NCBI GenBank assembly: GCA_021201655.1
Contig: JAJQEL010000024.1
Coordinates: 1 to 43,362, forward strand
DNA from: Erysipelotrichaceae bacterium
Lineage (GTDB): Bacteria; Bacillota_I; Bacilli_A; Erysipelotrichales; Coprobacillaceae
DNA: 43,362 nt
Reading direction: 5' to 3'
The notes below the pieces were generated by a model. It was given only the letters and a program-made list of their open reading frames with translations, was not told the DNA's origin and did no database searches. How positions within the stretch are numbered: the stretch's first letter is position 1; every line of letters begins with the position of its first letter. Position numbers and translations under genes: made by a program. Below are positions 8,809 through 16,212 of the stretch, one piece after another.

Positions 8809-9410
8809 AACCACACTCCTATTATATTATTTACTTTGTTTTCAATTCGTAATATTTTTGCATACTTTAAGAGATTTGAAATATTTTTCTGAGAATCAGA
8901 TATATATTCTCGTATTGCCTTATTAAAAATCTCTCTATCCATATTATTCATATTTTTTAATACATCACAAATTGTTCTGTCTCTATCGTAAATATTCACT
9001 TTAATATCATTTATTTCGCCTTCAACTATACCAATAACAAGAAGATGAGGATCAACTCTTCTTGCTTTAACATTCGGATAATTAATCTTAAAACGTAATC
9101 TAGAAGCATTTTTACTAATAGCTATATGCCATTCTCTTAAATTTCTATCACAATAGCCATAATATAGCAAAGCAGTTTCATTACACAGAACAGCATCAGG
9201 ATAAAGTTTTTTTATAATAATTATATCCCCATAATCTAATGCATTGCACCAATGATAATAACCTCTTCGAATTTTTTCAATTGCTCCTACATTCAAAAGA
9301 TTTTTTATATCTTCATAATAAACTTTTTCATTTGTTAATTCTGCAGTAGTCATAACACCATCATAACGAAAAAAAATATTTTGAAATTTCAATAGTCTAT
9401 CTTCATTCAT
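8805..9410 (-). CDS. AbiEi-type antitoxin / transcriptional repressor
   Basis: Antitoxin half of the AbiE pair, 201 residues. An N-terminal winged-helix (about 1-60, with TTAELTNEKVYYEDIKNLL) is followed by an IRRGYYHW segment and the C-terminal antitoxin domain (INDIKVNIYDRDRTICDVL is characteristic). AbiEi proteins neutralise the toxin without binding it stably and repress their own promoter by binding inverted repeats. Such a repeat lies at 9428-9467 in the 5' untranslated region. Translationally coupled to the toxin gene by ATGA. Ribosome-binding site AAGGAGGATAATT precedes the ATG at 9410. Confidence 0.9.
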   Translation of the reverse strand: MNEDRLLKFQNIFFRYDGVMTTAELTNEKVYYEDIKNLLNVGAIEKIRRGYYHWCNALDYGDIIIIKKLYPDAVLCNETALLYYGYCDRNLREWHIAISKNASRLRFKINYPNVKARRVDPHLLVIGIVEGEINDIKVNIYDRDRTICDVLKNMNNMDREIFNKAIREYISDSQKNISNLLKYAKILRIENKVNNIIGVWL

Positions 9411-9427
9411 AATTATCCTCCTTACTA

Positions 9428-9467
9428 TTAAACTAAACCTTTAAATTTTTATTAAGGTGTAGTTTAA
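9428..9467 (-). promoter_or_regulatory. Probable AbiEi operator (inverted repeat)
   Basis: Arms 9428-9441 and 9454-9467 are inverted repeats matching at 13 of 14 positions, centred on an A/T-rich 12-nt spacer. The repeat lies between the -10 box and the abiEi ribosome-binding site. Known AbiEi proteins bind inverted repeats at this place to autoregulate; the role here is inferred. Confidence 0.7.
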
Positions 9468-9470
9468 TAT

Positions 9471-9500
9471 ATTATAACGTTTATAATTAAATATTTCAAT
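9471..9500 (-). promoter_or_regulatory. Promoter of the AbiE operon
   Basis: Minus-strand -35 TTGAAA (9495-9500), 18-bp spacer and perfect -10 TATAAT (9471-9476). The promoter lies entirely inside the inserted segment, 5 bp from the right-hand copy of the 26-bp repeat. It probably also serves dprA downstream. Confidence 0.8.
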
Positions 9501-9505
9501 TTATT

Positions 9506-9531
9506 TCCATAATAATCCTCCAATCAAAAAG
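9506..9531. repeat. 26-bp direct repeat, copy 2 (right edge of AbiE insert)
   Basis: Identical to 7870-7895. It carries a vestigial dprA ribosome-binding site and ATG, but the frame after that ATG stops after four codons. Upstream on the minus strand is the ancestral dprA leader region. Confidence 0.85.
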
Positions 9532-9579
9532 GAGGTCAAATTGAACCCCCTTACTTATATATATACGCTAAAAATTCCA
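9532..9579 (-). repeat. Dispersed repeat copy A with leader-like hairpin
   Basis: 9544-9579 matches 40972-41007 at 34 of 36 positions. On the minus strand the block ends in AAGGGGGTT, which pairs with GACCTCCTT (9529-9538 region) to form a terminator-like hairpin followed by T5. The CCTCC arm can alternatively pair with the GGAGG ribosome-binding site in the adjacent 26-bp repeat. See copy B upstream of the Rpn gene. Confidence 0.7.
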
Positions 9580-9593
9580 GTTTTTCTTTTTTT

Positions 9594-9619
9594 ATTTAAA
9601 AAAATTCATTTTTTTAAAT
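9594..9619. repeat. A/T-rich perfect hairpin
   Basis: Arms 9594-9604 and 9609-9619 form an 11-bp stem of only A and T with a 4-nt loop. A similar A-run/T-run structure lies beside copy B at about 41027-41047. It may be part of the dispersed repeat; its function is unknown. Confidence 0.55.
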
Positions 9620-9642
9620 AAAAAGTCTAGTTTTCACTAGAC
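9620..9642 (-). terminator. Terminator after the esterase gene
   Basis: A 7-bp stem GTCTAGT/ACTAGAC (9625-9631 and 9636-9642) with a 4-nt loop is followed by TTTTT on the minus strand, 2 bp after the stop codon. It ends the gshA-led operon. Confidence 0.85.
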
Positions 9643-9644
9643 AA

Positions 9645-10388
9645 TCATTCATCATTTAAAACATATGGTAAAAAATAGAGCATCTGCTTTTTCCACCAAG
9701 GCCAATCATGATCAACATCATAGCCCCAAAAATCTAACCAGCCATCTATACCTTTTTCTCTAAAGATATCTCTTATAATATTTAACGTTCTAATACCTTC
9801 CTTTTGCCATGCACCTTGCCCAATAGAAAGAATAATCTTTTTTTGATTATATAACTCAATATATGGATGATCATTTGGCAATTCAGCCAAAAAATGAACA
9901 GGTGAATTATAATAAAGCGTACTATTGCACCAACCATCCCAAAAATGAGTGGCATCATAGCAACCAGATAAAGCAATAACCCCAGCAAATAAATCCGGTC
10001 TTCTTAAAAATGTAATAGCCGCATGTGTTGCTCCCAAGCTACAGCCGTTTGTGATTAATTTTTCAACATGATATGTATTTTTTATAAAAGGAACAACTTC
10101 GTTAACAATATAATAATAATATTGTTCCTGTATATAGGCACGATGTTCTTTATCCCCATGAACATCTGACCAGCTTTCCTGGTCTACTGTATCTACGCAA
10201 AATAATTGAATTTGTCCTGATTCTATGTAATTTTTTAAAGTTTTTATCATATTAAAATTTTCATAATTGTCACACATTGCATCCTGACAAGGAAATACCA
10301 ATATACCAAGGCCACTATGCCCATAAACAAGCATGTGCATATCACGATTTAAACAAGGACTATATTGTGTTATATATTCTCTATTCAT
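9645..10388 (-). CDS. Esterase family alpha/beta hydrolase
   Basis: 247-residue alpha/beta hydrolase of the small esterase family (COG4947-like). The nucleophile elbow is GCSLGATHA; a C-terminal DHDWPWWKKQM segment supplies the likely catalytic His, and an Asp lies in between. No signal peptide, so cytoplasmic. The start overlaps the stop of the ATP-grasp gene by ATGA, so it is translationally coupled and almost certainly acts in the same pathway, perhaps hydrolysing an ester or thioester intermediate. The substrate is unknown. It is the last gene of the operon before a strong terminator. Confidence 0.8.
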   Translation of the reverse strand: MNREYITQYSPCLNRDMHMLVYGHSGLGILVFPCQDAMCDNYENFNMIKTLKNYIESGQIQLFCVDTVDQESWSDVHGDKEHRAYIQEQYYYYIVNEVVPFIKNTYHVEKLITNGCSLGATHAAITFLRRPDLFAGVIALSGCYDATHFWDGWCNSTLYYNSPVHFLAELPNDHPYIELYNQKKIILSIGQGAWQKEGIRTLNIIRDIFREKGIDGWLDFWGYDVDHDWPWWKKQMLYFLPYVLNDE

Positions 10389-11572
10389 AGATTTTCCCTT
10401 CTTTTTAATATATATTGAATTTGTTCATTAAGTTCATCATGACTATCAGCTTTTATAAGAAATGCGTGATTGCCCATTTCATTTGCTAAAGCTTTGTCAA
10501 CGTCACTTTCCTGAATAATATTTTCAGAAAATTTATTTCTAATATCCTCATTACTATAAGCATATTTTATTGAATTTTTACGCCCTAAATGGGTAATATA
10601 GTGTTTAAATTCACTATGCATAAAACACTGGTCATATATTAAACTATCAGCCCAGATAGTATAAACATCTGTTTCATAGGCATAATTCATCTTATCAGTA
10701 ATATATCCACCAGGCGCACGCATATTCACTTCTAACCCCACAATATCGCCTTTTTTACCTAATCCACTTTGATCTTCATCTAATCTAAAGAATTCGAAAT
10801 GAAAGAATTTATTACGACTATCCAATTCTTTGAGTAATCTGCTACCTGCATCATAAAGATCTTTGGCAGGTGCTTGTCCGATGCTAACGACATCATCATC
10901 ATGATTCACTGCATCCATCAAACTAACAGGTAAAACCTGACTAGCTGCAAAAAGCACATTTCTTTGACTATCAGTAATCCCATCAAATGTTTCTACATGA
11001 CCTTTTACAACTTCTTCTTCAATAAATAGCAAATCTGGTTTGTTTTGCTAAAAATTGATGATTTCATTATCATTATTTAACTTGTATGTATAATTTGCAC
11101 CAACTCCATGATCAGGTTTAACAATGATAGGATAGTTAACAGCATGAGCAAATGTCAAGGCATCATCTAAAGTTTCTATAAGCTTATATTTGGCAGTAGG
11201 AATATTTGCGCGTTTATAAGCTTCCTTCATTAATGATTTATGATTCATCCACTGCAAGGCATCCATGCCTGGCCCACTCGTAATATGAAAATCATCTCTT
11301 AATTTTGCTTCTAATTCAAGCCAATATTCATTTTCTGATTCAATATAATCAATACGGTCATAACGATAAATATAATAAGCAACCGTGCGCATTACTTGAT
11401 CATAATCCTGTAATGAAGAAACATATTGATATTCAGTTAAGCTATTTTGCACATTTTCATTAATATATTTCGCATCGCCAATGCCTAAAACATGAACACC
11501 ACGAGCTTTTAAACGTTCACAAAACTGATAAAAATGTGTTGGAAAATGTGGTGAAATAAATATAACGTTCAT
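10385..11572 (-). pseudogene. ATP-grasp carboxylate-amine ligase, interrupted by in-frame TAG
   Basis: The frame from 11572 to 10385 is one continuous ATP-grasp protein (395 codons) except for a single TAG at 11048-11050 (codon 175). Upstream half: Rossmann-like start VIFISPHFPTHFYQFCERL, then the VKPDHGVGA phosphate loop. Downstream half: FIEEEVVKGHVETFDG, then GLEVNMRAPGGY with the metal-binding residues. From memory of intact relatives, the residues on either side line up without a gap, so one sense codon appears to have become TAG (for example TTG or CAG). It may be a recent nonsense mutation, an assembly error or read-through. A separate restart at 11032 would lack half the ATP site. The enzyme would join a carboxylate to an amine or thiol in the gshA-led pathway. 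Confidence 0.8.
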
Positions 11573-11581
11573 AAAATCCTC

Positions 11582-12337
11582 CTATAAACCTGAATAAGTT
11601 TGATATATCTGATCAAAATCTTTTTGATTATCATAATAAATATGATTATGATGAGTACCCGCATAGATAAGCTTGCCTTGATTATATACTAATAAACAAT
11701 TCATTGGTACACTTAGCCAATTTTCATGACTTAATGGGGTTGTTGCCAATAATATACCTTCTTCTTTTTGTAAATAAAAGAGAGAAGATAGATAATTTGT
11801 ATGAATATATACATTTTTTCCATCAGTAAAAATAATATTAAGCTTATTTCCTTTTGACATGTCTACAAATATTTGATCTAATACAGCAAATAAATCCTTA
11901 TTATTTTTATAAGAATCGTTAATTTGATCAATTAAATAATAAAGAATTCTTTCACTATCTGTCGTTCCGTTTTGCCTATTCATATAAATATCTAATTGCG
12001 GATATTTAAATATTGTACCATTGTGAATCAATGTCCATGAATGAAGATAATTATCTTCTAAAGTATAAGGATGCGTATTTTCATATTCCATCGTTCCTAT
12101 AGTGGCATAACGAATGTGACCCAATACAATTTTATTATCAATAGGAGCATATAGCCTTTTTTTAAGATAAATGCTATCAATAGCTCGAATTGGTTCTTTT
12201 TCAATATTTACTTTTTGATGCGTTAAACAAGCCAAGCCCCAGCCATGGGGATGATTAATACTATGGGCATAAAATTCCCTAAGATAATCATTGAGGACCA
12301 AGTGATATTGTAGACTACATGCAAATAATTCACACAT
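11582..12337 (-). CDS. Class II glutamine amidotransferase (EgtC/YafJ-like)
   Basis: 251-residue Ntn-type amidotransferase domain protein. After Met removal Cys2 (MCELFACS) is the expected nucleophile. NHPHGWGLA, GHIRYATIG, HPYTL and HNGTI are conserved class II motifs. No synthetase domain follows, as in YafJ and EgtC. EgtC removes a gamma-glutamyl group in ergothioneine synthesis, where the group was first added by a gamma-glutamylcysteine ligase; here too a ligase of that type is immediately upstream, overlapping by 1 bp (TGATG). A gamma-glutamyl amidohydrolase role is therefore plausible but inferred. Ends with TAG that forms part of the next gene's TAGGAGG site. Confidence 0.85.
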   Translation of the reverse strand: MCELFACSLQYHLVLNDYLREFYAHSINHPHGWGLACLTHQKVNIEKEPIRAIDSIYLKKRLYAPIDNKIVLGHIRYATIGTMEYENTHPYTLEDNYLHSWTLIHNGTIFKYPQLDIYMNRQNGTTDSERILYYLIDQINDSYKNNKDLFAVLDQIFVDMSKGNKLNIIFTDGKNVYIHTNYLSSLFYLQKEEGILLATTPLSHENWLSVPMNCLLVYNQGKLIYAGTHHNHIYYDNQKDFDQIYQTYSGL

Positions 12338-13596
12338 CAGATTTTTCTCTCCTTACAAATCCTAATAGCATTATCAATAGCAACTCTCAATCCTTCCCCA
12401 ACATAATTATCACCATATTGTTTCATAATACGTTCAACATAACGATTGTTAAGCTTATCTTTTTGATACTGGATGGTTACACGGGATGCTTCATCATCAA
12501 AATAATTTTCCATATCATTTAATATTGATAATGTTTTATCTTTGATATTGATGCCATCAATAAAGATTTTTGAATCATCATAGCGAGCAGCGCTTTTTTC
12601 GTTAATAATAGCTTGTTGTTGTATTTCATCAGTAAGATGGATTTTATCTAATGACATTAAATAAACTATAAACAAATTGACAAAACGCAAGTCTTCTTTG
12701 ATGATACCAATTGGACTAAACGGATTTAAATCAAAAACACGTAGTTCAATATGATTAATACCAGTTTCACGTAAATGTTCATTAGTATTCAATCCTTTAG
12801 GTTTTAAACGAACTGGATAATAAAGCTCACTAGCTGCTTTTAATAAACCATCGTCAACATATTTTTGAATACTATCGACATAAGCATTCACATCATCATA
12901 CTTTAAAACTGGTACAAAATCATTCCAATATCCTATTTCACTACAGCGAGCTGAACCCAAATCATGATAGATAGAAGCTGACATATCTTTTTTGTATGAT
13001 TTATCAAGAATAGGACTAGCTGCAGTCAAATAAACAATCATCCAAATATAATAAACAACCTTTTGGGCTAATTCTAAATATAATTGATCCTTGAATTGCT
13101 GAAAAGTCAACTCCGTATGGTATTGATATTCATCTTCTAGCAATTTATTATCAAACGAATAATTGACATGTATGCCAGAAAACAGCATTTTTGTTTTACC
13201 ATATTTATGGGCTAAATATTGGCGATATACCTCTTTACCTTTTTGGGCTCCTTCAAACGTTGCAACTGGAATATCACTTTCACCTTTTACAAACGGTGGA
13301 TTAGAAAAAGGCCATAGAATCTCTCTACCAGTTTCTAAAGTATATAAAGACTTCACTGTCTGTTTATGAATAATTTCCATATCACGATAAGCTGCATCAC
13401 AACTATCACAAGCATCAGTAATCATTTCTACCTGATTTTCACAAAAATCCCTATCTATATAAGGATTACCTAAAAAAGGATGTTCGACATGTGACAAATA
13501 TCCCTCTAAATTGACTCTTAGACTTTCTTTTTCCAGACCAAAACCACCTGTTAATAAATGTTCTTTAATAATCTTATTATCTGTATGAAATCCCAT
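12337..13596 (-). CDS. gshA: Glutamate-cysteine ligase (GshA, GshF N-terminal type)
   Basis: 419-residue ligase resembling the N-terminal half of bifunctional GshAB/GshF. Visible landmarks: GGFGLEKESLRV (Glu residues that bind metal-ATP), FSGIHVNYSFD, LGSARCSEIGYWNDF and NHIELRVFDLNPF. The C-terminal ATP-grasp glutathione synthetase domain of GshF is absent. It forms gamma-glutamyl-cysteine or a related gamma-glutamyl product. First gene of an operon with an amidotransferase, an ATP-grasp ligase and an esterase, so the product is probably not simple glutathione. Preceded by a TTGACA-17-TACTAT promoter and a GGGGTG ribosome-binding site. Confidence 0.88.
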   Translation of the reverse strand: MGFHTDNKIIKEHLLTGGFGLEKESLRVNLEGYLSHVEHPFLGNPYIDRDFCENQVEMITDACDSCDAAYRDMEIIHKQTVKSLYTLETGREILWPFSNPPFVKGESDIPVATFEGAQKGKEVYRQYLAHKYGKTKMLFSGIHVNYSFDNKLLEDEYQYHTELTFQQFKDQLYLELAQKVVYYIWMIVYLTAASPILDKSYKKDMSASIYHDLGSARCSEIGYWNDFVPVLKYDDVNAYVDSIQKYVDDGLLKAASELYYPVRLKPKGLNTNEHLRETGINHIELRVFDLNPFSPIGIIKEDLRFVNLFIVYLMSLDKIHLTDEIQQQAIINEKSAARYDDSKIFIDGINIKDKTLSILNDMENYFDDEASRVTIQYQKDKLNNRYVERIMKQYGDNYVGEGLRVAIDNAIRICKERKI

Positions 13597-13624
13597 AATT
13601 ACACCCCATTTTCATTATATATTC

Positions 13625-13653
13625 ATAGTAAACATATAGGAATTAAATGTCAA
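13625..13653 (-). promoter_or_regulatory. Promoter of the gshA operon
   Basis: Minus-strand -35 TTGACA (13648-13653), 17-bp spacer and -10 TACTAT (13625-13630), located between rnhB and gshA. It shows that the accessory operon is transcribed independently of the rnhB backbone. Confidence 0.8.
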
Positions 13654-13659
13654 GCGATA

Positions 13660-14301
13660 TTATAATTTGAATTCATCACTATCGATTGTTAATTGAATAG
13701 TTAAGACATCTTTAACAGGCTGAAAAGAACGTCGATGGATTGGTGTTACGCCATATTTTTTTAGTGCCTCTTTATGTTGTTTAGTTGGATAACCTTTATG
13801 TGAAGCAAAACCATATTCAGGATATTGTTTATCATAGTCTTGCATAATATGATCTCTTGTCACTTTTGCAAGGATACTAGCAGCACCAATGGAAATAGAT
13901 AGACTATCACCTTTTATAATGGCTTCATGTTCAATAATATCTCCCAGAGGCATAGCATCACTTAAAGCATAATCGGGTTTTATAGAGATATGTTTGATAG
14001 CATTAATCATCCCTAACCGTGAAGCTTGATAAACATTTAGTTTATCAACATCTGCAATGCTTATAATTTCAATTTGATAAGCAAGGGCATCATGAATAAT
14101 CACATCATATAATTGTTCACGCTTCTTTTCTGATAATTTTTTAGAATCATTAATGTCATTATTTACATAACCTTTAGGAAATATCACTCCAGCAACTACC
14201 AATGGTCCAGCCATAGGTCCTCTACCGGCTTCATCTAAACCAATAATATATTGTTTTCCTAATTGATAAGCCTTGCGCTCATATTCTAATCTTTTACACA
14301 T
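13660..14301 (-). CDS. rnhB: Ribonuclease HII
   Basis: RNase HII removes ribonucleotides and RNA from RNA-DNA hybrids. The catalytic acidic pair is in GLDEAGRGPMAGP (Asp23-Glu24). LSDAMPLGD, GDSLSISIGAASILAKVTRDH and GFASHKGYPTKQH are canonical. I choose the ATG at 14301 (213 residues, MCKRLEYERK): GGGAGG lies 7 nt upstream, whereas the in-frame ATG at 14316 would place that site inside the coding sequence. It overlaps ylqF by 16 bp, as in many Firmicutes. After it the conserved order is interrupted by the gshA and AbiE blocks before dprA. Confidence 0.96.
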   Translation of the reverse strand: MCKRLEYERKAYQLGKQYIIGLDEAGRGPMAGPLVVAGVIFPKGYVNNDINDSKKLSEKKREQLYDVIIHDALAYQIEIISIADVDKLNVYQASRLGMINAIKHISIKPDYALSDAMPLGDIIEHEAIIKGDSLSISIGAASILAKVTRDHIMQDYDKQYPEYGFASHKGYPTKQHKEALKKYGVTPIHRRSFQPVKDVLTIQLTIDSDEFKL

Positions 14302-15152
14302 AATGGATCCTCCCACGATATTGGCCCAATTGTTCCATTATTTATCTCACTAAAAAATAATTGCATCACTCTATCATAATCTGTTTCACCTCTAATAGGC
14401 TTAATTTTTCTAAGTTTGGCAATGTGATCAAAAGTTTTTATAAGCCAATCTTCGTCATTAAGATCAATTGTTAATTGATAACGATTTTCTAATAATTTAG
14501 GATAATGAATAGTAAGATATTGCATAGCATAAATAAATAAATCATCTAAAGGTAAAATATCCTGTTTAATTGATCCAATTAAAGCTATATTTTTAGCGAT
14601 TCTTTCATCTTCAAATTTTGGCCATAAAACCCCTGGTGTATCAAATAATTCAAAATCTTTAGCTACTCTAATAATCTGCTGTGATTTAGTTACACCAGGT
14701 TTATTACCAGTAACTGTGGCTTTTCGCGAAGCTAATTTATTAATAAAAGTAGATTTCCCAACATTAGGAATACCTAATACCATTGCTCTAATAGCACGTG
14801 GTTTCATTCCCCTTGCTTGCTCCTTAGCCATTTTATCTTTTAAAATAACACGACATTGTTCGATGATTTTTTGATATTCATTAAAGTTCTTTAAATTAAC
14901 ACTTAAAACATAATAATGCTGCTGATAATAATCAAGCCACAGTTTAGACACTATTTCATCAGCCATATCTTTTTTAGTTAAGACAATAAGTCTTGGCTTA
15001 TTGTTGATAATATCATTAAGCATCGGGTTTTTAGAAGAATAAGGTGCTCTGGCATCGACTAATTCAATAACAATATCAATAACTTTTAATTTTTCGCTAA
15101 TTTCTCTTTTGGCCTTTTGCATATGGCCTGGATACCATTGTATTTGTGCCAT
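14286..15152 (-). CDS. rbgA: Ribosome biogenesis GTPase YlqF/RbgA
   Basis: Circularly permuted GTPase needed for late 50S maturation, 288 residues. Permutation is visible: the G4 motif (LTKKDMAD) comes first, then G1 (GIPNVGKSTFINKL) and G3 (DTPGVLWP). The N-terminus IQWYPGHMQKAKR with its catalytic His is the family signature. A C-terminal RNA-binding tail follows. Lies between lepB and rnhB, the standard order, with a GGAGG site and a 9-bp gap after lepB. Confidence 0.97.
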   Translation of the reverse strand: MAQIQWYPGHMQKAKREISEKLKVIDIVIELVDARAPYSSKNPMLNDIINNKPRLIVLTKKDMADEIVSKLWLDYYQQHYYVLSVNLKNFNEYQKIIEQCRVILKDKMAKEQARGMKPRAIRAMVLGIPNVGKSTFINKLASRKATVTGNKPGVTKSQQIIRVAKDFELFDTPGVLWPKFEDERIAKNIALIGSIKQDILPLDDLFIYAMQYLTIHYPKLLENRYQLTIDLNDEDWLIKTFDHIAKLRKIKPIRGETDYDRVMQLFFSEINNGTIGPISWEDPLCVKD

Positions 15153-15161
15153 TGTTTCCTC

Positions 15162-15704
15162 CTAATCTATCCATTGGATACTATCAAATGGATAGATAAC
15201 CAATCCTTTAAAACCAATGATATCATCAATTGTAAAAGCTCCTAAAACTCTAGAATCTGTCGATCTTAAACGATTATCCCCCATTAAAAAATATTCACCT
15301 TCACCTAAAGTAACCTCAAAATCTTCAGTAAACTGATCAACATTATAAGTTATCTTAGATTCTTCTACAAAATCACTATCTAAAAAGTCCTGTACAACAA
15401 TCTCCCCATTAACATATAAAACATCATTTTCAAATTTAATTGTTTCCCCAGGTAAACCTATAACCCTTTTTATAATCTTCTCATCCAATTGATTGCTATA
15501 CGCAACAACTATATCAAATCTTTCTATATTATTCTCATTAACACCAATAGCATTAATTAAAGCAATATCATTATCATGTAATGTATTTTCCATAGAGGAA
15601 CCATCAATTCGAATAGGTATAGCCACAAATTTAAAAATACCAATAGTAATAGCTACAACAATAACAAATTCAACAATAGAAAATAATACTTGTTTATTTT
15701 TCAT
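15162..15704 (-). CDS. lepB: Signal peptidase I
   Basis: Membrane-bound serine protease that removes Sec signal peptides, 180 residues. One N-terminal membrane segment (about 8-28). The catalytic Ser37 is in IRIDGSSMENTL, the general base Lys79 in KIIKRVIGLPGE, and the conserved GDNRLRSTDSR box is present. Small Gram-positive form. The ribosome-binding site (TAGGAGGTTATT) follows the rplS terminator, so the gene depends on read-through or an unseen promoter. Ends with TAG that also starts the next gene's TAGGAGG. Confidence 0.97.
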   Translation of the reverse strand: MKNKQVLFSIVEFVIVVAITIGIFKFVAIPIRIDGSSMENTLHDNDIALINAIGVNENNIERFDIVVAYSNQLDEKIIKRVIGLPGETIKFENDVLYVNGEIVVQDFLDSDFVEESKITYNVDQFTEDFEVTLGEGEYFLMGDNRLRSTDSRVLGAFTIDDIIGFKGLVIYPFDSIQWID

Positions 15705-15719
15705 AATAACCTCCTATTA

Positions 15720-15747
15720 AGCAAAAAAGTATGAGTTTCCCCATACT
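15720..15747 (-). terminator. Terminator after rplS
   Basis: On the minus strand AAAGTATG pairs with CATACTTT around an 8-nt loop, followed by T-rich sequence, immediately after the rplS stop codon. Confidence 0.75.
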
Positions 15748-16098
15748 TTATTTACGAATTTCTTTAATTCTTGCAGCTTTTCCAGATAATCCACGTAAGT
15801 AATGTAATTTAGCTCTACGTACTTTACCAACCTTAGCAACTTCAATTCTATCAATAATTGGTGAATGAAGTGGGAAAGTTCTTTCTACACCAACCTGGTA
15901 AGAAATCTTTCTAACTGTAAATGATTCAGAAATACCTCCACCTTTACGAGAAATACATACACCTTCAAATAACTGTAAACGTGTCTTGTTTCCTTCTTGA
16001 ATACGGACATAAACTTTTAAAGTGTCCCCAGGCTTGAAATCTGGAATATCATTTCTCAATTGTTTCTTAGTAATTTGATCTACTAATTGCATATTCAT
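15748..16098 (-). CDS. rplS: 50S ribosomal protein L19
   Basis: 116-residue L19, located at the 30S-50S interface. Canonical blocks: [63 protein letters not shown]. It follows trmD as usual but has its own -10-like element and an apparent structured leader, so it can be expressed separately from the rpsP-trmD operon. GGAGGAAGTCATATT precedes the ATG. Confidence 0.98.
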   Translation of the reverse strand: MNMQLVDQITKKQLRNDIPDFKPGDTLKVYVRIQEGNKTRLQLFEGVCISRKGGGISESFTVRKISYQVGVERTFPLHSPIIDRIEVAKVGKVRRAKLHYLRGLSGKAARIKEIRK

Positions 16099-16103
16099 AA
16101 TAT

Positions 16104-16178
16104 GACTTCCTCCTTTTTATCAAATTTTAGTCTTCGAAGTTCATACGTTAAATAACCAGCGGAGCTTCTGCGTCAAAC
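16104..16178 (-). promoter_or_regulatory. Putative L19 leader and -10 region of rplS
   Basis: The trmD-rplS gap contains a perfect -10 TATAAT on the minus strand (16185-16190) with only a weak -35. The following 80 nt carry pairing segments around GACGCAGAAGCTCCGCTGG and the AACTTCGAAG palindrome. An L19 leader is known at this position in Firmicutes; the identity here is inferred from context, not a model match. Confidence 0.5.
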
Positions 16179-16212
16179 GACTTGATTATATTATCATTAA
16201 AGCATGAAAAAA

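Noticed and set aside
8809-8814. GTG start at 8814 for the AbiEii toxin
   Set aside because: It would directly follow the AGGAG sequence with no spacing. The ATG at 8808 has ideal spacing and an ATGA overlap.
9544-9579. Repeat block as a competence sigma-factor promoter (GGAATTTT with GCGTATA)
   Set aside because: It is tempting because dprA lies downstream, but spacing does not clearly fit a known consensus and the Rpn copy sits inside a leader already served by a better promoter.
10385-11032. Separate functional gene for the downstream ATP-grasp half
   Set aside because: It is in the same frame as the upstream half, starts in mid-domain and has no ribosome-binding site. A single interrupted gene explains it better.
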